A DNA stretch of 64,000 nucleotides from Primula veris (lineage: Eukaryota > Streptophyta > Magnoliopsida > Ericales > Primulaceae), in contig OY821743.1 of NCBI GenBank assembly GCA_963682055.1, forward strand, positions 31,296,702 through 31,360,701, given 5' to 3'. Of this stretch, positions 11,390-22,262 are shown one piece after another. The position numbers and the translations under genes are program-made. Each line of letters starts with the position of its first letter. The stretch's first letter is position 1. The notes under the pieces are model-generated. The model ran no database searches and was not told the origin of the DNA. It saw only the letters and a list, made by a program, of their open reading frames with translations.

Positions 11390-12242
11390 GAGTTGTATGT
11401 TGGCGTTTCAACAAAATTAAATTGAAAGTCTAACTATAGCACGAGATGGTAACTGATTTTAAATGAATTTTTTTAAATCAGTCAACCCTCTTAAAACCGG
11501 TTATAGTCTAAACTTTGTTCATAACAGATAAGCAATGTAAAATCTAACTTGACTAATATGTAAGGTGTGGATTTATATACTCCGCCATCCAAAGAAGTGA
11601 AAAAACGATATACATCCATGCAGTAAATAATTAAATGCATTCTTAGTTCAAAGGCAATAATTTCACTTAATGAAACAATACTCACAGTTTATATAATCAA
11701 CTAAGTGAAATTATTGTATTTGAACATAGAATGCATTTAATTCTTTAGTGCATGGATGAATATCGTTTTTCATTTATTTGGATGGACGAATATATATTTT
11801 CACGTCTTACATATTAGTTAAATAACATTTTACATTTCATTCGATTGAATATTGTAGCTTGATAGGCGAACATCATATTCAAATAAATGAAGTCGAAAGC
11901 TGTTTTTGTGTGAAACTTACTATTTATACGTATTAAGTAGTATTCCCCAATTAGCAATCATATTTTTTACTACACAAGTTTCCTAAATATTTTAAAGATC
12001 CTGGGACTTCACAATCAAAAATATGTTTTTTTTAACAAAAGAAAAGGATCTACCATAATGAATCATACTATTTCATGCATTTTTAGTAAGCTGTGGTATT
12101 ATACATAATTTCTGCTTATCTGTTATGAACAAAGTTTATCCTAATTAAAACCGATTTTAACTGATTTAAAGTTGTTCATTAAAGATCAGTTACCATCTCA
12201 TGCTAGAATTTGACTTTCGTTTTATTTTTGTTGAAAGAATTT
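11390..12242. repeat. Fold-back (long inverted repeat) with an insertion in one arm
   Basis: The left arm runs from about 11395 to 11670 and pairs with 11702-11843 and 12110-12242. Outer pairing: 'gagatggtaactgat' (11442) with 'atcagttaccatctc' (12188), and 'aactttgttcataacagataagca' (11511) with its complement at 12113. Inner pairing: 'ttgcctttgaact'/'gtatttgaac' flanks, 'atgcatt', and 'ccatgca..gatatcg' around a centre near 11685. The right arm carries about 265 bp (11845-12110) absent from the left arm. No coding region. It is a fold-back or MITE-like element, or the product of an inverted duplication. Confidence 0.75.
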
Positions 12243-12339
12243 AACATCATTTGAGGTTGTTATGTATTTTGTACCTTAAATTGTTGTTTTATTCGATTAG
12301 TACCACAAATTCTAATTTTCCTTATTCCCTGAATTCAAG

Positions 12340-13735
12340 TTTTCTTTTAGCATTCGATTTTGGAATAAGGCCGGATGACCATTTAAAACACAAAAATCAA
12401 CGAAACTTGTGGGTTTTCCCCATTTTTAATTAAAAGAATTGTAACTATGGTTTTCTTAAAAAAGATAGTACCGACGGTTGAGAATGCAAAATGAAAATCC
12501 TTTTTGTTAGTTTTTTAAGACATTTCATCCCTTATTTTTGCGAATTTTAAGATCAATCAATCCGCTCTTGAAAAAAAGAGACTCTATTTACATTCTTATT
12601 AACAATGGGCATGTTAGTGGTTCTTGGAAAGAACAGACTTCGACTACATCATCGAAATTAGTCAAGGATATGTCTTCAAGTTCCTTATAACAATCATGTT
12701 ACATAACATATTGTTATAAAGTTGGTATGGCTATATACAATCCAACTATGTGTTTTGCTAAATTAGAAAACTTCTATTCTTATCATATCTTCGATTGAAA
12801 ACAAAGGGTCCACTTGTAACGTAGAAGAGACTAGAATGGCATCACTAAACTCACCGCAAGAGTATGTTTCTTTGCTTTTCTCAAAGATTTTCTGCAACAT
12901 TTTAAACTATTAGGAATATGGTAAGATGTGTAATTTTTTTTTAAATTTTTTTACACAGCCCAAATTTACCGATTGGTATGCATACATAAAAAATTACGAT
13001 CATACTAAAAACATAATACATACCTTATCATTATCCGCAAAGATCTTTTCAGGTATGCATTTTGTTTTTAGTAAGTTCGTAATTTTTTGTGTAAGCATAT
13101 CAAATGGTAAGTTTGGACTGTGTAAAAAACTAAAAAAAACTCAGATATCTTACCATAATCCTAATAGTTTAAAATGTCACATATAATCTTTGAGGAAAGC
13201 AAGACTCTTGGGGTGAGTTTAGTGATGTCATTCCAGTCTCTTCTTCATTACAAAGTGGACCCTTTATTTTCAATTGAAGACATGGTAAGAATAGATATTT
13301 TCAGATTTCTCAAAACACATAGTTGGATTGTATATCACCATACCAACTTCATAACAATTTGTTATGTCACATGATTGCTATAAGGAACTTGAAGACATGC
13401 ATATTCTTGATTGATTTCAATGATGTAGTTGGAGTATGTTCTTTCCAAGGAACCACTCGCATGCCCATTGTTGATAAGATGGTAAATAGAGTCTTTTTTT
13501 GTAAGAGCGGATTGATTGATCTTAAAAATTTTATAATCAAGGGATAAACTGTCTTAAAAAGCTAACAAAAGCGATTTTCATACTTCATTCTCAAGCGTGC
13601 GTACTAATTTTTTTTAAGAAAACCATAGTTACGTTTTTTTAATTAAAAGTGGGGAAAACCCACAAGTTTCATTGATTTTTGAGTTTTAAATATATGGTCA
13701 TCTGACCTTATTACAAATGAAAGCGCAATAAAAGG
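12340..13735. repeat. Giant fold-back, arms about 670 bp each
   Basis: The left arm (about 12345-13020) is the inverted copy of the right arm (about 13055-13735), with a loop of roughly 35-40 bp near 13020-13055. Landmarks pair in mirror order: 'ggccggatgacca'/'tggtcatctgacc', 'ggttttccccatttttaatt'/'aattaaaagtggggaaaacc', 'caatgggcatg'/'catgcccattg', 'cttcaagttcctta'/'taaggaacttgaag', 'atacaatccaactatgtg'/'cacatagttggattgtat', 'agggtccac'/'gtggaccct'. By eye the arms are roughly 85 percent identical. The short open frames on the arms have no recognisable domain. Confidence 0.85.
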
Positions 13736-13739
13736 AGAA

Positions 13740-14815
13740 AAAGGAAAAATTACAACTTACAAAAATTAGAAAGAAGACTTCTATAGCTAGAAGCTGGACT
13801 AAGTAAAATTTATGGATATACTTCCTTCTGCAATCATACCTCTGTCTCATCACTGCACAAGTAAGACTTATGTCTCATCACCGCACAAGTAAGACCACCT
13901 TGGAAACTCACAAAATCCCCACGTTCATGAGAGAAGCTCAAAAAGATAATACAAGGGAACTCAAGGATGGTTGATGATGGTGTACACAAAACTCGAGACT
14001 TTAAAACTTTAAATAACATTTTTCCACAACCCAAAGGAAGACTAGATAATTACCATATTTGAAAATTAGAAGTCCCAATGATCAAAGAAACTTGATAGCT
14101 TTTTAGTGAAAGATCTTTTTCTTACCCTTTCCCTCTCTTTTTGGATATTAACCCCTTTCCACTTGGTCTATTTCGCTTGCTTAGGTCAACCCTCATCGTC
14201 ATCGTAATACATACCTACTCGGAATCTTTCTAGGTGATAGACTTAGGTCCACCTACCACTAGATCAAATTCAATTTCAATGTAATTATGGTCCATGTCTG
14301 GGTAATCTCGAGTTTCAGATTTTGAATCATGGCTAAATAAAACACTGCATACTGCCTTAGAGGAAATAAAAACAGTCACTCCGGTAGTCAGTTTATGCAA
14401 ATAATCCGAGTCTCGTCTCACATGTCCAGGGGCAGCCCTGGTACCGTGCGGGAGCACCAGGCCTCAAAAAATGAAGGGCCACATTTTGATTATAAGTATT
14501 ATTAATTTGATAAAATAGTGCAAAAGAATTCTGACATAAATTTCTTTTTTCAAAACCAAAACAGAAGTTGATAGAGAGCAGATGGTAGAAACAATATTAA
14601 AATGACTAAAGGTCTTTAATTCTAGTTAATTGGATAATTATTATTTTCAATTGGATAATTACAAATATGCACCTTATATATGGTTACAGAATAATTCTAG
14701 TTAGTTCTGTGTTTACCCTTTGACAAATGAATTTTAAAAAATTAATATATTTGGTCCGTATATTTGTAATTGGCAAAAAAAAAAGATATTTCATTTCTGC
14801 AAAACTTAAAAATTA
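13740..14815. other. Intergenic stretch, no gene seen
   Basis: Short open frames on the minus strand (13834-14034, 14230-14457) show no recognisable motif. About 13850-13890 contains a small direct duplication of 'tctcatcac.gcacaagtaaga'. Otherwise nothing was recognised. Confidence 0.4.
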
Positions 14816-15078
14816 CTCCATCCGTCCCTTTTTAAGTGTCCCCCCTGAATTTCGGTAAATATTAAGAGTTATTATTAATTGCATTGAAAAGTTGAAAAAT
14901 AACCATAATTTAAATTAAATAATTATTATTTTTAATTTTTGAAATGTAATTATTGTAATATTTGATAATATTATAGTACATTTATCATTTTTTTTTCATT
15001 GATAATTTAGGAAAGCGGACACTTATTTTGGGACATCCAAATATGAAATATTAGACTCTTATTTAGGGACAGAAAGAG
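14816..15078. mobile_element. Stowaway-like MITE (Tc1/mariner), TA target
   Basis: Starts CTCCATCCGTCCC at 14816 and ends GGGACAGAAAGAG at 15078, flanked by TA on both sides (14814-14815, 15079-15080). Interior inverted homology ('aagtgtcccccc' near the left, 'gcggacacttattttggg' near the right) and high AT content fit Stowaway. No coding capacity. Confidence 0.85.
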
Positions 15079-15544
15079 TATTTATTTGTATGAGAATACC
15101 AAATAAGCTGAAGCATATTATATATAAAACTATATCTTTGAGGTTCATGAGTAACAACAGGGGTGGTGCTAATCCGGCTTTAATTTCCTAAACATGTTAG
15201 AAAACAATTAACAAAGAAATTAAAAATAAATAAATTAATGATTTGTAAAAAAATACGACTTTTAACATTTAACGCATTTCAACTCATATTTTAGACTTTA
15301 AGTATTTTAGGAAATTAACGGTTTCATCTTTATTTTTCTTTTAATGTAAATTATGAATATTTCAAAAGTATAAGGCATTTTTTGAACATTTGCACCGGAT
15401 CTCATCAAATTCCGGGCTACCTCTGCACATATCTATCAATTACGAGAAGGTAAGTAGTATCATTTTCTTTAAAAACCTCTGTTTCATTGATATTTTTTTG
15501 ATTTGCCAAACATGAGTTGATTCAAGGACTAAAAAAAATTACGT

Positions 15545-15830
15545 TTTTTTTTTTGGAAGGTAAGTATATAATTAAACAGAAGAAAACATACAAGAAAGGA
15601 AAAGAACTTTTTTGTGTGTGGAAGGATAAGCATATATTAAACAAACCGAACCAAACCAAACAAGCATTTACAACTTGAAGCACAGGCGCCCCAAGCTAAA
15701 AGAAACGAGAATACAAAACATCTCAGCAACTCACAACAGCAACTACTACTTCCCAAAAAACATTAGCTATAAGTCAATATGAAAATGGGAAAAGACACTT
15801 TGAAAGGAAAAGAACTTGGTTAGCACAGAT
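15545..15830 (-). repeat. LINE 3'-end sequence (minus strand)
   Basis: On the minus strand the segment ends in 'acttaccttcc' followed by an A-run (15541-15552 as T on the plus strand). The ending resembles that of the minus-strand LINE at 28.46 kb ('atacttattttcc' then A-run). An internal partial repeat of the same end occurs at 15610-15640. Probably severely 5'-truncated insertion(s). Confidence 0.4.
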
Positions 15831-15932
15831 TGCTAACTGAAGTTATATGCGCAAAAATCAATGGTTCATAATATACACCATGCTAATTAGTTACAAACAT
15901 ACAAGACTAAAAAATTCTTAACCTATTATCAA

Positions 15933-16426
15933 CTCTGTTTTAAAATTCGCGCTACATAGCGCGAAATAGCGCTTTTTTGGTAAAAAACGCAACGAAAAAT
16001 CATGATTTTGGGTGGAATTGCGCTAAAATCGCGCTATAGGGGACCAAAAGCGCAAAAAGCGCGAAATTCTGGACCAAAAGCGTAAATAGCGAGTTAAAAA
16101 AAAACAGCGGATCTAAATAATTAATATATATTGTGTAATTTTCATAAAAATGTTTGCAGTTTAGATGGTTAAGACAGTTTTGTAATTTTCAGCAGACCCG
16201 AGTTCGAAACTCAGCAATAACAATTTTTTTTTTTGATTTTGTTTTATTACTATCTAATATAACTATACAATTTTTTTTTTTTTGTTGTTGTTATATATTC
16301 TAAAGTTTAGTGCATATTTAGGCAAAAAAAAATACACCGCAAAGCGCTATATAGCAACGCTATTAGCGCTTTTAGCGTTTCTCTCGAAAAAACGCTACGA
16401 TAGCGATAACGCTATTTAAAACACTA
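15933..16426 (-). mobile_element. hAT-type MITE copy 1, 8-bp target duplication
   Basis: Begins CTCTGTTTTAAAATTCGCG and ends CGCTATTTAAAACACTA. The 8-bp direct repeat 'attatcaa' flanks it (15925-15932 and 16427-16434). It is the same family as 17111-17610 in the opposite orientation, about 494 bp, rich in 'agcgc' motifs and without coding capacity. Ends of the CAGTGTTTT type plus an 8-bp duplication are the hallmark of hAT transposons. Confidence 0.88.
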
Positions 16427-16434
16427 ATTATCAA

Positions 16435-17110
16435 TATGTCATTAGCGAAACACTGTGAGGAAAACCATAAGGCTCTAATGATAATACGCTATAATGATTG
16501 GAGACATTACTTTGATAATACTCTAGTAATTAATAAGTTTGGAAATGATGAAGTTATCTGAAAGGATAATATAATGGGTAATTTTACTTTCACGTCAGCT
16601 TGGAACGTCCTAAGAGATAAAAATATTACCAGCTGGGTGCATAAAATATATTGGGATAATTATATACCTTTGAAGATCACTTACTTTGTTTGGAAACTTC
16701 TCAACTTTGCGATTTCTCTTGACTCTGCATTAACAAATTAAATTTGGTGTTAATTTAGTTTCAAAGTGTGAATGTTGTGGTAACTCAGTTGAGAATAGAA
16801 ATCATTTGTTCAGTATGGGTAAAATTGCTACAAAAGTTTGGGGCTATTTTGAAAATATTATGGGAGTAAAATGTTCAAATATTTCTATTAGAGGGAGAAT
16901 TATGAAGTGGTGGACTTCTGCAAATAATAGCATCTCGGATCTAAGTGGTAAAGTTCTCAAAATTCTTCCTTCCTACATTGTTTGGTGTATTTGGAAAGCA
17001 AGGTGTAAAAGCAGATTCGACAATAAAGAGATGAAATATGAAGCTATTTGCATTGAAGTGGAAAAACTCCTACAATTACACAAAAAAAAGGTAAATTTTT
17101 CCCTAAAAAT
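16435..17110 (+). pseudogene. LINE 2, zf-RVT region
   Basis: Continuation of an L1-type LINE between two hAT MITEs. Frames give IRYNDW near 16490, FTSAWNVLRDKNITSWVHKI and YFVWKLLNFAI (16590-16720), CECCGNSVENRNHLF (16765-16815), then KVWGYFENIMG and ILPSYIVWCIWKARCKSRF up to 17100. These match the zf-RVT region of the LINE at 1-1.9 kb in order and spacing. A conserved Trp reads TGA at 16559, and frames shift near 16740-16800. The element continues after the second MITE with the RNase H domain. Confidence 0.82.
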
Positions 17111-17610
17111 CAGTGTTTTAAATAGCGTTATCGTTATCGTAGCGTTTTTTCGAGAGAAACGCTAAAAGCGCTAATAGCGTTGCTATATAGCGCTTTGCTG
17201 TGTATTTTTTTTTTTGCCTAAATATGCACTAAACTTTAGAATATATAAAAAAAAAATAAAAAAAATATAGTTATATTAGATAGTAATAAAAAAAAAATCA
17301 AAATTTTTTTTGTTGTTGGTGAGTTTTGAACCCAGGTCTGCTGGAAATTACAGCACAGTCTTAACCATCTGGACTGTAGACACTTTTATGAAAGTTGCAC
17401 AATATATATTTATTATTTAGATCCGCTGTTTTTTTTTAACTCGCTATTTACGCTTTTGGTCCATAATTTCGTATTTTTGCGCTTTTGGTCCCCTATAGCG
17501 CGATTTTAGCGCAATTCCACCCAAAATCGTGATTTTTCGTTACGTTTTTTTACCAAAAAAGCGTTATTTCGCGCTACATAGCGCTATGTAGCGCGAATTT
17601 TAAAACAGAG
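17111..17610 (+). mobile_element. hAT-type MITE copy 2, inserted into LINE 2
   Basis: Begins CAGTGTTTTAAATAGCG and ends CGAATTTTAAAACAGAG. It is flanked by the 8-bp duplication 'ctaaaaat' (17103-17110 and 17611-17618). It is an inverted copy of 15933-16426 (500 bp versus 494 bp). It splits the LINE between zf-RVT and RNase H, so it is younger than that LINE. Confidence 0.9.
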
Positions 17611-17618
17611 CTAAAAAT

Positions 17619-18129
17619 TGGAGTCTTATTTCGTTTGATATTATGTACAGAGCTCCAAGAGTTAAAAAAGTCAAAATGGTGAGGTGGGTTCTTCCTCCTT
17701 CTGGGTACATAAAATTGAATACAGATGGTTGTTTTAAATCATCTATTAATTCTAGTGGTGTTGAGGGAATTATTAGAGATCATTTAGGAAAACCTATATT
17801 GGGTTTTGAAGACAAAATCAAATGTATTTCTATTATTTATTCTGAAACAGCTGCTATAATATTTGGGCTAAGATTGGTTAATTCCAACAAAATTATTATA
17901 GAGAGTGATTCTTCGCAACTCATCAATATTCTAAAAGGTAATTCAGCAGATCCATGGCATATAAGGCACTTAATAGCAGAAATAAAAAGATTATTAAAAG
18001 AGAAGACGTACCAAGTAACTATTCATTATTTTAATAAAAGGGCAACTAGTAACTATTCATTATTAAGAAATATATGTTTAAAATTAGTATAGAATATTCA
18101 GCAGAGCAAACTCCCTCATTGTAAGTCTA
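17619..18129 (+). pseudogene. LINE 2, RNase H domain (reverse transcriptase-like)
   Basis: Open from 17643 to 18092 (149 codons). A linker MVRWVLPPSGYIKLNTDG leads to the RNase H fold. Asp in KLNTDG, Glu in YSETAA and Asp in IESDSSQ occupy the catalytic D-E-D positions of type I RNase H. G-V-E-G-I-I-R-D is the second strand. The C-terminal part (NKRATSNYSL) diverges where the last conserved HV..R.AN..AD motif is expected. It is the LINE C-terminal domain that removes RNA from the cDNA hybrid. The continuous frame suggests a fairly recent copy, yet the upstream part is broken. The LINE 3' end abuts the CACTA MITE at 18130 and no clear poly-A was seen. Confidence 0.78.
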
Positions 18130-18322
18130 CACTACAACAAAATACCCAAATAGCGACGGGATTAACGACGGTATTTTTTGTTACGAGCTTATTAGCGACG
18201 GTTTTTGTGACGGTTTTGTGACAGTTTAGTCAATTTGCGACAGATTTGTGACAGCTTTTTAAATTATTGACAGGCTTGTGACAGCTTTTGACTCTCACTA
18301 AATCAAACATTATTTTGTAGTG
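18130..18322. mobile_element. CACTA-type MITE, TSD CTA, with a known empty site
   Basis: Starts CACTACAACAAAATA and ends ATTATTTTGTAGTG, flanked by the 3-bp duplication 'cta' (18127-18129 and 18323-18325). The 193-bp interior has sub-terminal repeats of the kind 'gcgacgg/gtgacagc'. The paralogous exon at 36185 reads 'gtctactacc' without the insert, which matches the predicted empty site exactly. It is a non-autonomous En/Spm-like element. Confidence 0.9.
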
Positions 18323-18838
18323 CTACTACCACATTCAATCAGAAGTCCGTGGAAGCGTAGACTTACATAAGGGACGGCAAAACCCAAAGGAACAAAGAGA
18401 ATTGAGGAAGGCCGAGAGTCTCCAAGAAAACAGTTCGGTAGTATTTAAACTTCAGCATTTTAACTTATCTCTAGTAAATTTACATTGTTTATGTTGATTA
18501 AAGTATCACAAACAAATAGGGTATAGATTTCATTTGTATTTATTTGTCAAGATAAGAGATAGTACTCTTAAAGCGATAATAGTTGATCGATAGGTATAAT
18601 AATACTTACTGTCAAGAAAGCAAAGAATGAACTTTAAGGCGGGTATATCTTGATCGATAGATATGATACTTTCTCTTGGGGTGTTTCATGTTGGCTTGCT
18701 TTTATTTAATAGGTTGAAAAAGAGAAAATTAAGGCGACCAATTTATTGAAAAAACAAATGGTTGGAATGTATAATTTCAGAACAAAGCTAATTATCAAAG
18801 ATAGCAAGAATCCCAAGAAGCAAGTGCTAGCTGTTTGA
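18323..18838 (+). pseudogene. Two 3' exons of paralogue A (unknown family)
   Basis: Exon one, 18323-18437: opens YYHIQSEV, then loses 14 nt relative to the copy at 36185, which shifts the frame; it ends TTCG|gtagta. The CACTA element sits just inside its 5' edge. The last exon, 18713-18838, follows 'tttaatag'; it reads VEKEKIKATNLLKKQM, then ...NPKKQVLAV and a TGA stop at 18836, 41 residues, Lys-rich. The intron has good GT and AG borders. I do not recognise the protein. By position these exons belong downstream of the first exon at 7981. Confidence 0.6.
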
Positions 18839-18839
18839 A

Positions 18840-20405
18840 AAGGGATAAGGAAGTCGAGGCACCTAGTGCTACTCTTGAAGGTGAGTGGAATATATTACAA
18901 GTTCAATTATGAAATGAATTGCAGATTATGGAGTTGAGTGGGACTAAAGGTGTTTGGTATCTTTTACACGAATTCTTTTAACTAAGGATTATGTAGTTAC
19001 ATATAGTAATAGCATGAAGGAGCATATGTTAATCTTAATTTGTGAACCAATTTGGACTTTGAGAAAAATATATTAGTTTATATTACTGTATGATTTACTA
19101 TTCTCATTGGGAAGAGATAGAAATACTGCAAAAACCTTAATTAAATTTAAAATTGTGTAGTTTTGCAATTAAATTTAATTTTTTTTAACAGTCCTTGATG
19201 TGTCTCATATATAATGAAACGAAACCAATTTAGGAAAAGCAACATGCGTTTAATTTTGACTTAGCAATCACAATACATACAGAAGCTGAACATGCAAATT
19301 TAATTTCTATTTCTTAATTATGTAACTCACATCCATACTCTTTTTTGTAGGAACTAGTATGAAGATGACAATTGATTCTCAGAATATTGAAATTGCAGCT
19401 TAATATATCCAAAATGATAGCAATTCAAGATGGATATGCGTATTCGCCAGTTGTGCTCGTTACACGATATCTTGGTTCGGCACGTCTTTAAAGAGGCGAA
19501 TTAGGCTGCTAGCTTTATGGCCGATTGCACGTGCGCTCCGCAGGCTTCTCAGATCTTCTCCCATAGACGGTATTTACCTTACGGCATTGGCGGGATTTTA
19601 AAATTAGATAAGTTGGGTACTCACCATATTAGAACATGATGTATAGTTTTGTTAATTAACTAATTATTTCATTTGTCATGTATTTTTCATTTTCGCGGAC
19701 TTGATGTGCTCTCACTTATGTTCGGACGGTTTGGTTCATTGTCCCCCTCCCAGTACTTTACTTGCGTGGTTATTTATATACAGCTATGGGTCTATTCTTT
19801 AACCCCACTCTTTGGAGAATTGTTCGTTAAAAAAAATTGATACCTTGGCTTGTATGTTAACTATGAGCTCATCTGAGAATCTTGTGCTCAGAAGTTTTTG
19901 CGGTATGTTATTATTTTAGTGCTTTGGCATGAAATCGGTATATTTAAAAAAATACTAACTTTGTTAGCGGATATTGCTAACTCAAGAAGCTCACATGACT
20001 TAAGAGGAGTCAGAAGATTAGAGAGAAATCAAAGTCAGAAGATTCAAGACAGTTAGTGACTTAAGAGGAGTCGATATGTTTTTACTGGAAGCTAGAACTT
20101 TGAATAACGTGGAGTACACGGTTGAGCCAGACTCTTTCAGTCTATAGGTTTTGTAAGACGAATTTCAGCGAAATGATTGTATATATTGTTGCATATTGAT
20201 CCAAACAGTCTCAAGGCAGTGGTGTCTTGCGCAAGCTGCAGCAGTTTATAGCCTACACACCTAGCATTTTGCATTGTTCTGTCTTGCACAGACGGCAACG
20301 TCTTTTCTATAGTTATTTCGCAAATTAAGGTTTATTTATAAGGGTTATTATATAAACCCATTTATGACTCCAGAACAAATAACACAAATTAAAGAACCCT
20401 TCAAG
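18840..20405. other. Spacer between paralogues A and B
   Basis: No supported exon was found. About 19440-19570 is GC-richer and may hold old coding or repeat sequence. Small duplications occur near 19990-20060 ('gacttaagaggagtc' twice). No terminal repeats were recognised. Confidence 0.4.
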
Positions 20406-20957
20406 GATATACAACGGTACTAGTGAGGTACCTGGATGCTTTCGCAACTTAGTTTTTTATTATGATGCATGTATGTATGAAAACTCTTTATGCCGCGCTT
20501 TACCTCATTTGTAAATGTAGTCATCTTTATCACAATAGGATAACCCTATTCACTTAAATACATATAGAGAACTCCATGCAAGTAGTGAATTTTTTCAATA
20601 TTACATTGATCAATTTAGAAAAGACGTTCTACCCATATTATACGGAATGCTCAAGACAAAAGTTGATGGAAATGACAATGATGTAATCTTTCTTTTTGTG
20701 TATTCTTTTTCCTAATGTAGCCTTCTTTTTTATATGTCATTTCTTATAAAGAGAGGTTGCACGTGTATGCTTACGAGCAATTATAGTTTTTTCTTCAATC
20801 AAATTTTCGCATTAATATGCGAATATTATGGCCATATCCAATCCAATTTATTTTGTGCAATGAATTTTTAGATGTACTAAAGCCACTTAAGATTGTGTTA
20901 AGCTGACAAAAAGTTATAAACAACAGGAATCGTTCATCGGGTATATATAGTTGTTCC

Positions 20958-20980
20958 GGCCCAAGGCAAAAAGCCCATTA
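20958..20980 (+). promoter_or_regulatory. Site II pair, promoter of paralogue B
   Basis: GGCCCAAGGCAAAAAGCCCAT lies about 75-95 bp before the ATG at 21054, followed by a telo-box-like 'taccctag' at about 21006. The same arrangement is conserved in copies A and C. It resembles the Site II plus telo-box promoters known from plant housekeeping genes. Confidence 0.6.
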
Positions 20981-21053
20981 CGTTGCATTAGTTAACTCGT
21001 ATACATTACCCTAGTTGTCAAGGCGGCGAACACAAATCTAGAGTTGTTGCAAA

Positions 21054-21175
21054 ATGGAAAGCAACATAGCCAATGAAAATGATGAAGAATCTGAAGACGA
21101 AGACGATAATGACGAAAAACGCCGTATGACTATGGAATACATTATAAAACGAATAAGTGATCTATCAGATAAAAG
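21054..21175 (+). CDS. First exon of paralogue B, unknown small gene
   Basis: ATG at 21054 opens 40 codons up to the donor AAAAG|GTAATT. The translation starts MESNIANENDEESEDEDDND, an acidic tract, and continues with IIKRISDLSDKR at the exon end. Copy C has the same start (MESNMNNG) and IINRISDLPDKK. Both keep the frame despite many substitutions, whereas copy A is broken. The segment ISDLPD resembles the start of an F-box, but the rest of an F-box is not in the exon, so I do not assign it. No later exon could be joined with confidence. The Site II promoter motif suggests a housekeeping-type gene. Confidence 0.5.
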
Positions 21176-21624
21176 GTAATTGATTTCTTCTTTTCTTGTA
21201 AACATATTTCAATTGATGTGTGAAATTTATCTCTTTAATATAATCACATAAAAACCTTAGTAACTGATCAAATTGATATTTTTAGATATTTATTTTTTCA
21301 GTTTATATGTTTATTTATGAACTTATGTATGTACGCTTGATATCTCTGGACGGCTTGTTTTGCATTTTTGGACTATTCTATGTGACCATCAAGGTTTCTC
21401 AGATGGTAATGAATTCGTGAATTTTAATTTAACAAAAAAAATTTGCTGATTTTATGTGCATTTCTTCAATTTACCTTATACATTTGTTAAACAGATGAGA
21501 ATATCGCATCAAAGCAAGTCTTTTTAAAATAAAATAAAATAGTACACTATCCTTTTGAGGGAGATGCGCTTTGATGAGTATCTAAAACTAATATGACGTC
21601 GTTTTATAATTAATAACCTCTCTT

Positions 21625-21745
21625 ATGCTAGGAAGGAGCTTGTAACTTTTTGTTCGTCTTCTATGCCCGACCAACTAGATCTTACCTTAATTTGTAATGA
21701 TTTAAATTAATATAAGTCTTATTTGTTTTAATAGAAAAAAAAAAA
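21625..21745 (+). mobile_element. Short poly-A-tailed retroposon (5'-truncated LINE or SINE)
   Basis: A 121-bp insertion ending in a run of A (21735-21745), bounded by the direct repeat 'acctctctt' (21616-21624 and 21745-21753). Paralogue A reads straight through this position without the insert. The poly-A tail and 9-bp duplication indicate target-primed reverse transcription. The body (with 'ctatgcccgaccaactagat') resembles a LINE 3' UTR. Confidence 0.75.
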
Positions 21746-22187
21746 CCTCTCTTTATAGGTAATGGGCTTTAGGGATCCAACTCAATCATGCAAAAAAACA
21801 TAAAACATCTTATCAACATATTATTTTTATATACATAAACAGAGGTCACGTACTTGTTGGCCTGATTAACTATGCGAGGAACCTCGATCAAATTAATGAA
21901 AACTCAAAAGAAACTTATAAATTAACCCAGGCTAATAGTTTAACAATAATTCAATTAAGTCCATGATTATCTACTAAAATGAAACTCCCCTTTTAACTTT
22001 TTTTTTTTTACTAATTATAACTGTAACTTTTCTTTTTTTGAAGCCTATACTAAGTTTTCTATAAATTTTTAAGATTTTGTGAGTTTCTGGACATAATCTG
22101 AGAAAATCATGTAGGTACATAAATATATTTATATACCAAAATGTGTGCTTACCCGAAGGCTTAAAAATATAATTTACTTTCGCCATT

Positions 22188-22262
22188 TTTTTTTAATGAA
22201 TGGTGAGAAAAACCACATTTTTATTTATATATTGATGAAAGAAATAAAAATTAGGAATAATT
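22188..22262 (-). repeat. LINE 3' terminal hairpin and poly-A (minus strand)
   Basis: On the minus strand: 'taaataaaaatgtggttttt', 'ctcacca', 'ttcatt', then an A-run. It is the same pattern as the ends at 1.80-1.87 kb and 25.67 kb. Only the 3' tail is recognised. Confidence 0.5.

Larger units (their letters stand above)
20410..22050 (+). repeat. Paralogous segment B
   Basis: Counterpart of 7067-8860 with the same order of landmarks. Differences include a 121-bp poly-A-tailed insertion at 21625-21745 with its own target duplication, absent from copy A. This is the best preserved copy for the promoter and first exon. Confidence 0.85.

Noticed and set aside
15158..15425. hAT element with CAGGGGTGG / CCTCTG ends
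   Set aside because: Ends match poorly and the 8-bp flanks (agtaacaa, cacatatc) differ, so no target duplication supports it.
21054..21175. F-box assignment from the RISDLPD-like segment in copies B and C
   Set aside because: Only one short motif at the exon end fits. The remaining F-box helices were not found downstream.
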